The notes: generated by a model not told the origin, from the sequence alone. 35,683 nt of DNA from an uncultured Lachnospiraceae bacterium (GCA_910585625.1 CAJUFQ010000032.1:1-35683); one strand, 5' to 3'; counted from the stretch's first letter, positions 23,653 through 31,943 are shown. Program-made: numbers and translations.

Positions 23653-26600
23653 TTACGTCCTTGCCTTTCTGGCCTCCCCTTTATACATCAGCTGGATTGT
23701 ATGGCTCCCTGCCGACAAATCCACGTATACCGTCTTATAGTTGTAATATCCCCACTTAACGGTAGAGTCATAGACAATCTCCTGCGGCTGCCCGCCGTCA
23801 ACGGTCAGCGTATGCCGGGAAAGCGCGCCAATTGCGCGGTTCTGGCCGCCGGACGCCACGTATTCCAATGTCTGTGCGTCTACCTGCGGCGCCTGGCTGG
23901 TATAATAGATATTCAGGCGGTACCTTCCCTCCTTCGGCACGTTCACATTGAACCGCACGCCATCCGCCTCGGTGTCCAGGCTGCCCACCTCCGCGCGGTT
24001 GGAACGCGCCAGGTCGCTGCCGCCTGTCTTCGTATAGGCTTTTGCCCCGCCAAGCAACTCAGCGTCTTCAGCCTCGTATGTCTGCGCCCATTTCCTTCCG
24101 TAAGCCGGGATGGCGCTTACTTCCTCGTCCGTGGCTGGCGTAATCACTGCATAATATGCGTCCATCAGCTCCGCGTCCGGGATTGTGAATACCAGGTTGT
24201 CCCCGGAAAACGCAAGGTTTCCTTCAAATTCTACCGGGATATCGTCTGCAAACCCATGGTGTCCGGTAAATTTAGTGCTGTACAATTTCACATGCGCCTT
24301 ATCTGCGCCTGCAAATGTCTTGGTCGATCTGATATTCTCAAGGCTGACCGTCTGCTTGCCCGCCTGGCCTCCAAACAAGCTGTAAGCCATGCCTGCCTCC
24401 TCGTCCACGCTTGCCAGCCCATACAGCCTTCCATACGGCCCTGGGTTCCCTATATTCTCTAACGTCAGCGGCATCTTCCTTCCTGTCATCTGGGCATACC
24501 ACTTGTACACCCACCATGCGCCGTTCGGCTTACTCACATCCGCCGCCAGCTCATTGAGGGAATTGGCCAGCCCCCAATAGGGGAGCGAAGCATACACGTC
24601 CTCCTCGTCAAAGACAGAAAGCCAGTTCACCAGCGCGCCAGGATTCCCCACATCATCAAAATTCACGGTCTCATTGACAAAAAGGACTGGGTCTATGCCA
24701 GAATTGGCATAGTAAGTTTTCACATAGCCTTTTACCTCATCACAGTGTGACTGGAATGTGGAAAGCTTATCCTTCTGCAGCTCATGCCAGGTTATGTACT
24801 CCGGCAGGCAATGGTTTTTCTGGCAAAATTCAAAAAAAGTCTTATACGCGCCGCTGTCATATACGGAAAAGTTCGGGCCAGCTACCTTGATGGCTGGGTT
24901 AATATCCTTGACAGTATGGTAAATCGTCAGCCAATCATTGCAGAACCGCGTCCAGTCCCTGTCATTATACCAGATTCCATCCGGCTCATTGAACAATACG
25001 AAACTGTATCCTGCCAGTTCCTCGTCTGTCTTGCCCGCCGTCATCTTCCTGACGATGGCGTCCACTTTCTGCTGGTAATCGTCAATCCCATTATACTCAT
25101 ACGGCCACTCCAAATAATAATCCTGAAGATAGCCCTGGACATTTTCCACGCCGCATTCTTTTAAATAATTTGCCAGACGGTAGCCATCGCCGGATGGATG
25201 CTGCTTTCCGTCTGCTACCTTCTGTATCAGGACTTTGGGCCTGATTGCGCTTATCAGATCCGCGTAAGGCACGCCTGTCTCGCTGACCCCATAGAGGAAT
25301 CCGGTAGACCCATGCAGAACCTCATTCCTGGCATTTGCCGGGTCTGCATCAAAATGCAGCGTCGCGCCATAAGAAATATCTCCCACTGCTTCCCGCAAAG
25401 CAATCAGGGCTTCATCCACTGCCTGCTGATTCTTGCCTTCCAACGCCTGCTTTGCCTGGCTGGCCGCTCTCTTTATCTGCTGCTCGCTCTCTGCAGACAG
25501 CCCTCCCTGGGAGAGGATGATATCTGCTTCCCCTGCTTCCTTGGCCAGCTGCGCATTGGAAAATGTTGTTTCTTCTGTCACGCCTTCATAGAATACAAGA
25601 CCCTCGATTGCCGTATCCAGATTACCGGCAAGACGGTTGACATTTGCCTCCGTCACCGGATTCTGCACGCCTGCCTGCCCCTCGCTGACCGCATCCTGCA
25701 GCTTCTCATAGCTGTCCCTCGTGTAGAAGCTGACGCTCTTTTCGCTTGCTTCTGAAAGCTTGCTTTTCAGCCCCTCTATCACCGTATCCCGCACAGCATA
25801 GCTGTCATATGCGGCTTTGGCCTGCTCTGCGGTAAGCGCCGTATTGTAAAAACGGAATTCGTCCATTTTCGCCTTGAGGTCAGCATCCGTGCTGTAGACG
25901 GAACGCCCGATTGCATTGTGCGTATATTCTTTGAGCGCTGCCGCATTGTCCGCAAAGAGTGACGCCAGGAATGCTCTCTTGTTATTTTTCCTGTCATACT
26001 TCATGCCCACTTGCTGCCCATCAAGAAAGACCGCATAATCTGCCGGGGATACGCTGACCGTCACATGCTGCCACGCCCCTTTGGTAAACTGCTTTTCCCA
26101 TACCAGCTTAAGCTGGGCGCTGCGGTCGCTGAGCATGACGGATGAATTATACCCGCTGCCCCCTTCTCCCATGTCGGGGTTCGTGTCCGAACCTACCACA
26201 AACGTAAATTCCGGCGCGTTCCAGGCCCCGCCGTCCCCGTCATTGGAATTCAGGTCAAAAGGCGTCGCCGAAAAAATGCGGCTATACTGTTCAGCCTGTG
26301 CGTCGATATTTATCCAGAATGAAAAGGCGAAGCCATCGTTTGTCACATCATCAAACATATTGTCCGGCAAGATAAGGCTTCCTTTGTTCAGCCCGCCGCC
26401 TGGCAAATTCAGCACCTTGTTGCCTCGCTGTGCGTCCTCCTCCACACCGAGCCCTGCTCCTTCCCCGGAAATCGTTGCCGTTATCCCGGTCTTCGTCCCC
26501 TCGTTCTCTACTGTCCCATCCTTCACCTCGCCGTCAAACGTAAATTCATAATACGGCTGCGGTACCGACGCACGTGCGGCACCCCGGACATACCCTTCCT

Positions 26601-26691
26601 GCAACCCTGCCGCCCATGCGGGCATTGCGGGAACTGCCATGGCCAGAGCCAACGCCGCTGCCAAAATCTTCTTTGCCATCCCTGCTTTCAT
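23653..26691 (-). CDS. Secreted GH39-like glycoside hydrolase, N-terminal part
   Basis: The start at 26691 is chosen because GGAGG lies 6 bases upstream and a signal peptide begins there (MKAGMAKKILAAALALAMA, then Ala-rich cleavage). Domains from this start: LamG/concanavalin-like (about 46-296), FIVAR-like helices (300-440), then a clan-A (TIM-barrel) catalytic region (about 445-880). The likely acid/base is Glu569 (FNEPDG) and the nucleophile Glu674 (FVNETVNF), as in GH39. A CBM6/35-like module (YEAEDAELLGG) begins near 895 and is cut short. The substrate is unknown; xylan, arabinogalactan or host glycans are possible. A one-base loss in the C4 run at 23676-23679 splits it from the following frame. 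Confidence 0.85.
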   Translation of the reverse strand: MKAGMAKKILAAALALAMAVPAMPAWAAGLQEGYVRGAARASVPQPYYEFTFDGEVKDGTVENEGTKTGITATISGEGAGLGVEEDAQRGNKVLNLPGGGLNKGSLILPDNMFDDVTNDGFAFSFWINIDAQAEQYSRIFSATPFDLNSNDGDGGAWNAPEFTFVVGSDTNPDMGEGGSGYNSSVMLSDRSAQLKLVWEKQFTKGAWQHVTVSVSPADYAVFLDGQQVGMKYDRKNNKRAFLASLFADNAAALKEYTHNAIGRSVYSTDADLKAKMDEFRFYNTALTAEQAKAAYDSYAVRDTVIEGLKSKLSEASEKSVSFYTRDSYEKLQDAVSEGQAGVQNPVTEANVNRLAGNLDTAIEGLVFYEGVTEETTFSNAQLAKEAGEADIILSQGGLSAESEQQIKRAASQAKQALEGKNQQAVDEALIALREAVGDISYGATLHFDADPANARNEVLHGSTGFLYGVSETGVPYADLISAIRPKVLIQKVADGKQHPSGDGYRLANYLKECGVENVQGYLQDYYLEWPYEYNGIDDYQQKVDAIVRKMTAGKTDEELAGYSFVLFNEPDGIWYNDRDWTRFCNDWLTIYHTVKDINPAIKVAGPNFSVYDSGAYKTFFEFCQKNHCLPEYITWHELQKDKLSTFQSHCDEVKGYVKTYYANSGIDPVLFVNETVNFDDVGNPGALVNWLSVFDEEDVYASLPYWGLANSLNELAADVSKPNGAWWVYKWYAQMTGRKMPLTLENIGNPGPYGRLYGLASVDEEAGMAYSLFGGQAGKQTVSLENIRSTKTFAGADKAHVKLYSTKFTGHHGFADDIPVEFEGNLAFSGDNLVFTIPDAELMDAYYAVITPATDEEVSAIPAYGRKWAQTYEAEDAELLGGAKAYTKTGGSDLARSNRAEVGSLDTEADGVRFNVNVPKEGRYRLNIYYTSQAPQVDAQTLEYVASGGQNRAIGALSRHTLTVDGGQPQEIVYDSTVKWGYYNYKTVYVDLSAGSHTIQLMYKGEARKART

Positions 26692-26757
26692 TAAAAATCC
26701 TCCTTCCATTCCTCTCGTTCCGCATCCCGCACATAAATGCGCGTCCCATGCACCTCT

Positions 26758-26785
26758 ATTTTATCATGGAACGTCTCTCTTGTAA
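26758..26785 (-). promoter_or_regulatory. Candidate promoter of the glycosidase gene
   Basis: Minus strand: TTACAA (plus 26780-26785), a 16-base spacer, then TAAAAT (plus 26758-26763). The -35 lies inside a decayed MITE end. Confidence 0.45.
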
Positions 26786-26831
26786 CTAACTCATTGATGA
26801 TTCGTCAAACTCACTTGCCTATTCGTGCATC
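26776..26831 (+). mobile_element. Decayed end of the same MITE family
   Basis: Bases 26793-26831 match the minus strand of the right end of the MITE at 29592-29803 in 37 of 39 positions. To the left, TCTCTTGTA resembles the MITE TGTCTTGTA terminus, with 6 extra bases between. The rest of the element is missing. Confidence 0.8.
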
Positions 26832-26855
26832 AGAAGCCGTATTACATAGATCTTC

Positions 26856-28166
26856 TCAGGATTTCACCGCACGGAAGGATTCTTCCAAATCCTCAATGAT
26901 GTCGTCAATATGCTCCAGGCCGATAGACAGGCGGATGGTATTCGGCGCAATGCCCTGCTCTTTGCATTCCTGCTCGTTCAGCTGCGAATGGGTTGTGGAC
27001 GCCGGATGGATGGCAAGGGATTTGGCGTCCGCAACATTCGCCAATAAGGAAAAGACCTCCAGATTGTCAATAAAATCCTTTGCCGTGCGCTCGTCGCCTT
27101 TTATCTCAAATGTGAAGATGGAACCGCCGCCTTGGGGGAAGTATCTGCGGTATAATTCCTGCTGCTTTGCGTCCATGCTGAGCGAGGGATGATGCACTTT
27201 CTCCACCTGAGGATGCTTACTCAGATAGTCCACGACTTTAAGGGCGTTTTCCACATGACGCTCCACCCTCAAGGACAGCGTCTCCAAGCCCTGCAGGAAC
27301 ATAAAGGCATGGAACGGCGACAGGGTCGCTCCGGTATCCCGCAGGAGGATGGCTCGGATTTTCGTGACAAAGGCCGCCGCTCCCGCCGCTTTAGTGAAAC
27401 TCACGCCGTGATAGCTGGGATTTGGCTCTGTAAGTGACGGAAACTTGCCGGACGCCTCCCAGTCAAACTTGCCGCTGTCCACAATCACGCCGCCGATGGC
27501 CGTCCCATGCCCGCCAATAAATTTGGTGGCAGAATGCACCACGATGTCTGCGCCATACGCAATCGGCCTCACCAGAAATGGGGTCGCAAAGGTACTGTCC
27601 ACAACCAACGGTATCTTATGCGCGTGGGCAACCTGTGCAATAGCCTCAATATCGCTGACATCCGAATGAGGGTTGCCCAGCGTCTCAATATACAAGGCTT
27701 TCGTGTTCTTCCGGATGGCACGCTCAAAGCTGCTCACATCTGACGGATTCACAAAAGTCGTGGAAATCCCATATTCAGGAAGCGTATGTTCCAGCAAATT
27801 GTAACTGCCGCCGTAAATATTATTCGCCGCCACAATATGCTCCCCGCTCTTGGCCAGGTTCTGAATCGTATACGTAACAGCGGCCGCCCCGGAAGCCACG
27901 GCAAGCGCTGCCACGCCCCCTTCTAACGCCGCAATCCTCTGCTCAAAGATTTCCTGCGTGGGATTCGTGAGCCTCCCATAAATATTCCCTGCATCCTGCA
28001 GCCCGAACCTGGCAGCCGCATGGTCGGAATTATGGAACACATAGGAAGACGTCGCATAAATAGGCACTGCCCTGGCGTCAGTGGCCGGATCGGGGTTTTC
28101 CTGCCCGACATGAAGCTGCAACGTCTCAAATTTAAAGTTTCTGTTCCCATGCTCTTTTTTTCTCAT
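26856..28166 (-). CDS. metY: O-acetylhomoserine sulfhydrylase (aminocarboxypropyltransferase)
   Basis: This is a 436-residue PLP enzyme of the Cys/Met metabolism family. It makes homocysteine (or cysteine-type products) from O-acetylhomoserine and sulfide in the cytosol. The PLP lysine is Lys215 in HSATKFIGGHG. The MetY-specific opening (FETLQLHVGQENPDPATDARAVPIYATSSYVF) and the long GKFPSLTEPNPSYHGVSF insert separate it from MetB/MetC. The start at 28166 is chosen for GGAGG 8 bases upstream; an ATG 8 codons earlier has no ribosome site. Paired operator-like sites in the promoter suggest sulfur-responsive control. Confidence 0.95.
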   Translation of the reverse strand: MRKKEHGNRNFKFETLQLHVGQENPDPATDARAVPIYATSSYVFHNSDHAAARFGLQDAGNIYGRLTNPTQEIFEQRIAALEGGVAALAVASGAAAVTYTIQNLAKSGEHIVAANNIYGGSYNLLEHTLPEYGISTTFVNPSDVSSFERAIRKNTKALYIETLGNPHSDVSDIEAIAQVAHAHKIPLVVDSTFATPFLVRPIAYGADIVVHSATKFIGGHGTAIGGVIVDSGKFDWEASGKFPSLTEPNPSYHGVSFTKAAGAAAFVTKIRAILLRDTGATLSPFHAFMFLQGLETLSLRVERHVENALKVVDYLSKHPQVEKVHHPSLSMDAKQQELYRRYFPQGGGSIFTFEIKGDERTAKDFIDNLEVFSLLANVADAKSLAIHPASTTHSQLNEQECKEQGIAPNTIRLSIGLEHIDDIIEDLEESFRAVKS

Positions 28167-28190
28167 ATTTCTTTCCTCCGCTTCTTTCAT

Positions 28191-28256
28191 CCTATCGTCT
28201 AAGTAGGTTTAATGTTTTGATATACTATACCTCATTTATCCTAGTACGTCAATAGG
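28191..28256 (-). promoter_or_regulatory. metY promoter with two CCTA-N9-TAGG operator-like sites
   Basis: Minus-strand promoter: TTGACG (plus 28247-28252), a 17-base spacer, then TATAGT (plus 28224-28229). One CCTA-N9-TAGG site (28240-28256) overlaps the -35. A second (28191-28207) lies just upstream of the coding region. The matching half-sites and spacing suggest one dimeric repressor, perhaps Rrf2/CymR-like, by analogy only. Confidence 0.6.
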
Positions 28257-28265
28257 TTTATGTGG

Positions 28266-29465
28266 TTAATCATGGAAACTACTTTTCACTTTCCCCGCAC
28301 CCAGGAGCATCAATACCGGAAACACGACTGCCGCCAGAATGCCCTTATGTAAATCTCCCCCTGCCGCGGAAGAGACCATGCCGGCAAACGTGGGCCCGCC
28401 AGAGCATCCAATGTCCCCGCCAAGCGCCAATAGGGCAAACAGAACCGTCCCTCCCCTAGGGATTACCCGGGAGGCAATACTGAAAGAACCTGGCCAAAGG
28501 ATGCCCACCGACAGGCCGCAGACGCCGCATCCCAAAAGGCTCAGAGCCGGAACCGGGGAGAGCGATATCAGAAGATAGCTAAAAATGCACAGCACACAGC
28601 TTGCTTTCATGAACTTATTCAGGTCTATCCGCTCCCCATATTTCCCATAAAAGAAACGCGAAGCCCCCATCAGGACGGCAAAGAACATCGGCCCTGCCAG
28701 ATCCCCGACTGCCTTTGACACTTTCAGGCTGGATTCCGCAAACGTAGACGCCCACTGGCTTACCGCCTGTTCGCTCGCTCCCGCACAGACCATCAAAAGC
28801 ATCGCGACCCAGAACATTTTATCTGCAAACAACGCCTTCATGGACAGCCCGCTGTCGCCCTCCTCCAAAAGCGTGTAAATGGGCACTTTCAGAAACAGGA
28901 TGCAATTCAGCGCAGGGACTGACGCCCACAAAAGCGCAAGGATTTTCCAGTGTCCTGTGCCAAAAGCCGTAAAAAATAACGTAGATACTAAGACAACCCC
29001 TACATGCCCCCAGCAGTAGAAAGAATGCAGCATGCTCATTGCCGTTTCTTTGTTGTCAGTGGGACATGCCTCCACAATCGGGCTGACCAGCACCTCCAGA
29101 AGCCCGCCTCCCACCGCATAGACCATGACGGCAAGCAGCAGCCCGCCAAACGCATCCGGCAAAAGCTCCGGCAATATGGCTAGCAGTATAAGCCCCAGAG
29201 CAGACATGACATGCGCCAGGACAATGGACACACGGTAACCAATTTTGTCGACGAATCCTGCGCTCAGTGTGTCCACGGTCAACTGAATAACAAAATTAAA
29301 AGTAATCAGGAGGGTAATTTGGGACAGCGGAATCTGGTACGTTTTCTGAAAAATCAGAAACAACAACGGCACAAAGTTGTTGACAATCGCCTGGACAATG
29401 TAACCTATGAAACAGGCTTTGATGGTATGGCTATAAGTAAAAATATGATCTTTCTTGCTCTGCAT
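28266..29465 (-). CDS. MFS transporter
   Basis: This is a 399-residue polytopic membrane protein with about 12 helices in two six-helix halves. The loop 2-3 MFS signature region (SAGFVDKIGYRVS) is visible. There is a Lys/Glu-containing central loop (PIYTLLEEGDSGLSMKALFADK). The start at 29465 is chosen because GAGGTG lies 6 bases upstream and the predicted transcript begins after the earlier ATG at 29522. The substrate is unknown; fucose/sugar-permease-like and drug exporters both share this overall layout. It is divergent from a ruined AraC regulator that probably once controlled it. Confidence 0.9.
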   Translation of the reverse strand: MQSKKDHIFTYSHTIKACFIGYIVQAIVNNFVPLLFLIFQKTYQIPLSQITLLITFNFVIQLTVDTLSAGFVDKIGYRVSIVLAHVMSALGLILLAILPELLPDAFGGLLLAVMVYAVGGGLLEVLVSPIVEACPTDNKETAMSMLHSFYCWGHVGVVLVSTLFFTAFGTGHWKILALLWASVPALNCILFLKVPIYTLLEEGDSGLSMKALFADKMFWVAMLLMVCAGASEQAVSQWASTFAESSLKVSKAVGDLAGPMFFAVLMGASRFFYGKYGERIDLNKFMKASCVLCIFSYLLISLSPVPALSLLGCGVCGLSVGILWPGSFSIASRVIPRGGTVLFALLALGGDIGCSGGPTFAGMVSSAAGGDLHKGILAAVVFPVLMLLGAGKVKSSFHD

Positions 29466-29493
29466 AAGGTTCACCTCGTTCATTTTTTGTATC

Positions 29494-29546
29494 ATTTTAT
29501 CTTCGAAACCCTCCACTTGCAATAGCCTTTCTTGCCAAATTATGAT
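29494..29546. promoter_or_regulatory. Divergent promoters sharing one -35 hexamer
   Basis: TTGCAA at 29517-29522 is its own complement. On the minus strand it pairs with TAAAAT (plus 29494-29499, 17-base spacer) for the MFS gene. On the plus strand it pairs with TATGAT (29541-29546, 18-base spacer) for the AraC gene. The two promoters would compete for polymerase. Confidence 0.6.
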
Positions 29547-29591
29547 ACAATCTTCCCCAAAAGCAGAAGAAAGGATTTCTCTCTCATGTAA

Positions 29592-29803
29592 CTAGTGTCT
29601 TGTATCGTTGATATTTGATAAAATCACGCAGGATATTCGTTCATTTGCAAGGCGAATTTTCGACGGCGTAGCGGTGGCGGTTATCACAAGGAGGGACCCG
29701 CTTGCGGGAGGATACCTTATGATGTACGGCTAGAAAATTCAACGAAGCAGATGCGCGAATAGGCAAGTGAGTTTGACTAATCATCAATGATACAAGACAC
29801 TAG
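29592..29803. mobile_element. 212-bp MITE with terminal inverted repeats
   Basis: The 21-base termini (starting CTAGTGTCTTGTATC) are inverted copies, 20 of 21 identical. The whole element is an imperfect long palindrome without a gene. CTAG lies at both outer ends, consistent with TA target duplication at CTAG, as for IS630-type elements. A two-stem hairpin sits in the middle (29683-29723). It is inserted 23 bases before the first usable ATG of the AraC-like gene, between that gene and its promoter. Confidence 0.92.
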
Positions 29804-29826
29804 GCGTTTTTCCCTTAAACCAAGAT

Positions 29827-30621
29827 ATGCAGGAACTGACCAGGCACGGTTCCCCATCCTTCCCAATCCAATATTATGTGGACAATCCATCTCATTTTTC
29901 AAATAATACAATCCCTCTGCACTGGCATCCTGAACTGGAATTCTGGGTTGCAAACGGCGGGAGCGCCGCCATTCAGGTGGGAAAACTCCCTCCTGCTGGC
30001 AGACGGTTCTGGGATTTTCATCAACGCGAACGCCCTCCACAGCTTCTCCCAGCCAAACCTTGCGCATACGCTTCAATGTCCAAATATCGTATTCTTAGAT
30101 GAGCTGATTGCTCCCATCACCAGCAAAATTTACCAGGATTGCATCCTGCCAATCACCACTAACCGTCAATATCCTTATATTATCCTGAATCCCGAATGCG
30201 CATGGCAAAAAGAAATCCTCACGCACCCGGATTATATTTTTTCTTTATTCCAGAAATATGATTCCAAGAAAAATGAAACAGAAATGCCGGAACTTTCTTT
30301 CAGCTACTCTGAAATTTACAGCATTTGTTATGAAACGGAAGTGCAGAATAATCTCTGCCAGCTCTGGCAGAGATTGCCGCGTCTGTCGGCGTCAGCAAAA
30401 GCGAGGCCGCCCGTTTTTTCCGGTCATACTTGCACACGACGCCTGTCAGCTACCTACTGTCTTATCGGATTGACCAAGCAAAGCGGAAATTTCAAAACAG
30501 CCTGGAAACCATAGGACAGATTAGCCAGGACTGCGGATTTCAATACACAAGCTATTTCTGCAGGGTATTCCGCAGCCAGACCGGGATGACGCCCAGCCAA
30601 TATCGGAAACAGCAGGCCTGA
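29827..30621 (+). pseudogene. AraC family transcriptional regulator, broken
   Basis: An N-terminal cupin segment is clear (IPLHWHPELEFWVANGG, then LLLADGSGIFINANALHSF). So is a C-terminal double helix-turn-helix (LAEIAASVGVSKSEAARFF; TIGQISQDCGFQYTSYFCRVF). They lie in different frames. The frame is lost near 29971-29977, where one base is missing from a G-run, and returns near 30350-30361 after a deletion of the interdomain linker. That second join sits at a perfect palindrome (CTCTGCCAGCTCTGGCAGAG). The MITE has also displaced its promoter and ribosome site. The gene is a relic and was probably a regulator of the divergent MFS gene. Confidence 0.88.
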
Positions 30622-30672
30622 CCAGGCGCCGCTTATGCTCGCCTCTCTGTCAAAACAACTTTTCCCGGGCTC

Positions 30673-30876
30673 CTATGCGGACATCTGCCCACAAATCGGA
30701 CATGCCGGCACATGCCTGGAAAACTCCACGGTACGGAATTCCATTTTCAGCGCGTCATATGTCAGCAGCTTCCCCGTGAGAAGCTCTCCTGCTCCCAGCA
30801 GATACTTGATGGCTTCCATCGCCTGCAGGCTCCCGATGACGCCCGCCATGGCCCCTCTCCCGGCACATAAGTACAT
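30673..30876 (-). pseudogene. ThiF/HesA/MoeB-type C-terminal fragment
   Basis: About 68 residues read GAMAGVIGSLQAMEAIKYLLGAGELLTGKLLTYDALKMEFRTV and end in CPICG, the C-terminal zinc-ligand region of E1-like adenylyltransferases (ThiF, HesA, MoeB). The nucleotide-binding N-terminal two-thirds are missing. The fragment ends abruptly at about 30876, where a recombinase fragment on the other strand begins. It is a scar of an insertion or deletion. Confidence 0.8.
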
Positions 30877-31110
30877 GACCCGTTGGGGGCGGACTATCTC
30901 CAAGTGGGAAACGCAATGGAGATTTTCCGCAGAAACAACGTGCGCTTTATCGCGGCCAACAACGGCAGAGACAGCGAGAACACCGAGCCGCCCACCCTTG
31001 CCGACATCTATTTCAAGCACAAGGGGAAGAAGCCGGGAAAATCCGAAAGAGCGTTTACAGTATCTTGCGCAGGAACAGCAACCGAGCAGGGCGCAGGATA
31101 TGGAAGGATA
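30870..31110 (+). pseudogene. Serine site-specific recombinase fragment
   Basis: The read GADYLQVGNAMEIF and VRFIAANNGRDSEN matches the catalytic-domain strand of large serine recombinases (usual form RLGRDYLQVG...VRFIAINNGIDS). Just upstream, bases that would give MTRLGRDYLQ are present but shifted by small indels. Only about 35 recognisable residues remain, and the following frame shows no known domain. It is inactive. It marks a past integrative or conjugative element. Confidence 0.7.
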
Positions 31111-31173
31111 ACAGACAAAGCGGCGGGATTATCAACACCTGTCACCGCCGCCCTGTTTTGGACTTTTATTAGA

Positions 31174-31185
31174 CCGATAAATCGG
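31174..31185. repeat. 12-bp near-palindrome flanking the cargo gene, left
   Basis: CCGATAAATCGG. Its partner CCGATTTATCGG is at 31932-31943, on the far side of the AT-rich gene. Confidence 0.55.
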
Positions 31186-31211
31186 AAAAAGTATCATAAT
31201 AAATAGCATTA

Positions 31212-31913
31212 TTATTTTTTATTATCTGATAATTCATTATGACTGTAGCGGATGGAATAAACCAGAAACATGATAAATGTAATAAATAACGCTAGGCTTT
31301 GTTGTCCCCAAGCAAAAATACCATTTATGACTTTATTTGCAGGCAAAATTTTTGACAAAATGATTAACACCAACATTATCAATAAAGGGTTAAAAATTGA
31401 CAACCATTTTTTATCGTTAAATTTTCCAGTAATGGTTACAAAAAACAAATATACAGACAAACCAGCAAAGGCAACGGCAGCTAATGATGCAACAGCAATA
31501 AAAACAAAAAACAGTTGTTCCGAAATTAGCTTTGCTTCCAATACTTGTAAATTATAAAGTTTGTTATAAATGTAAGCAGTCATGGCAAAAACGCAATGAT
31601 ATAAAGTGCCGACTGAAACAAAAACAAAAGCACAGATAATAAACAATTTTGAATATTTACATTTTTTTGTAATCATTTCTCGATATATAGCATAAAAACC
31701 ACAAAACATTAGAAGCAAGGCAATTAGCCCGAATAATCCACCAACGACAAACCTATACGGACTTGAATTTGCCCAATCATCTGAAAATGGCGGAAATATA
31801 ATTGAGTTTCCAAATTCTTTTGACGGCGTAAAACAACCTAAAAGCATATCACCCGCAAAACATAAAACAGAGCCTATAATGCCTACTATAAATAATTTTT
31901 TGTTTAAGTTCAT
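31212..31913 (-). CDS. AT-rich multi-pass membrane protein (DUF6796-like), likely mobile cargo
   Basis: This 233-residue protein has about six membrane helices. It starts MNLNKKLFIVGIIGSVLCFAGDMLLG, a pattern like DUF6796. The start at 31913 has AAGGGG 6 bases upstream; an ATG five codons earlier has none. The gene is clearly more AT-rich than the flanking chromosome and uses many AAA/ATT codons, which points to recent transfer. It lies between a recombinase fragment and debris resembling conjugative-transposon junctions. Function unknown. Confidence 0.8.
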   Translation of the reverse strand: MNLNKKLFIVGIIGSVLCFAGDMLLGCFTPSKEFGNSIIFPPFSDDWANSSPYRFVVGGLFGLIALLLMFCGFYAIYREMITKKCKYSKLFIICAFVFVSVGTLYHCVFAMTAYIYNKLYNLQVLEAKLISEQLFFVFIAVASLAAVAFAGLSVYLFFVTITGKFNDKKWLSIFNPLLIMLVLIILSKILPANKVINGIFAWGQQSLALFITFIMFLVYSIRYSHNELSDNKK

Positions 31914-31931
31914 AAATATCCCCTTCAAATC

Positions 31932-31943
31932 CCGATTTATCGG
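31932..31943. repeat. 12-bp near-palindrome flanking the cargo gene, right
   Basis: CCGATTTATCGG lies 18 bases before the cargo ATG and is the reverse complement of the copy at 31174-31185. It could be an operator or a recombination footprint. Confidence 0.55.

Noticed and set aside
23653..23690. Programmed -1 frameshift joining the glycosidase halves
   Set aside because: The AAAGGGG run is not in the correct phase for a classical slippery heptamer and no downstream pause structure or SD-like stimulator was evident; a one-base deletion is simpler.
28191..28260. SAM riboswitch or S-box before metY
   Set aside because: The leader is too short and none of the expected conserved core is present.
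30883..31206. 107-residue plus-strand frame as an intact gene
   Set aside because: Only the first 35 residues match a recombinase, and the expected upstream residues are out of frame; it is a fragment.
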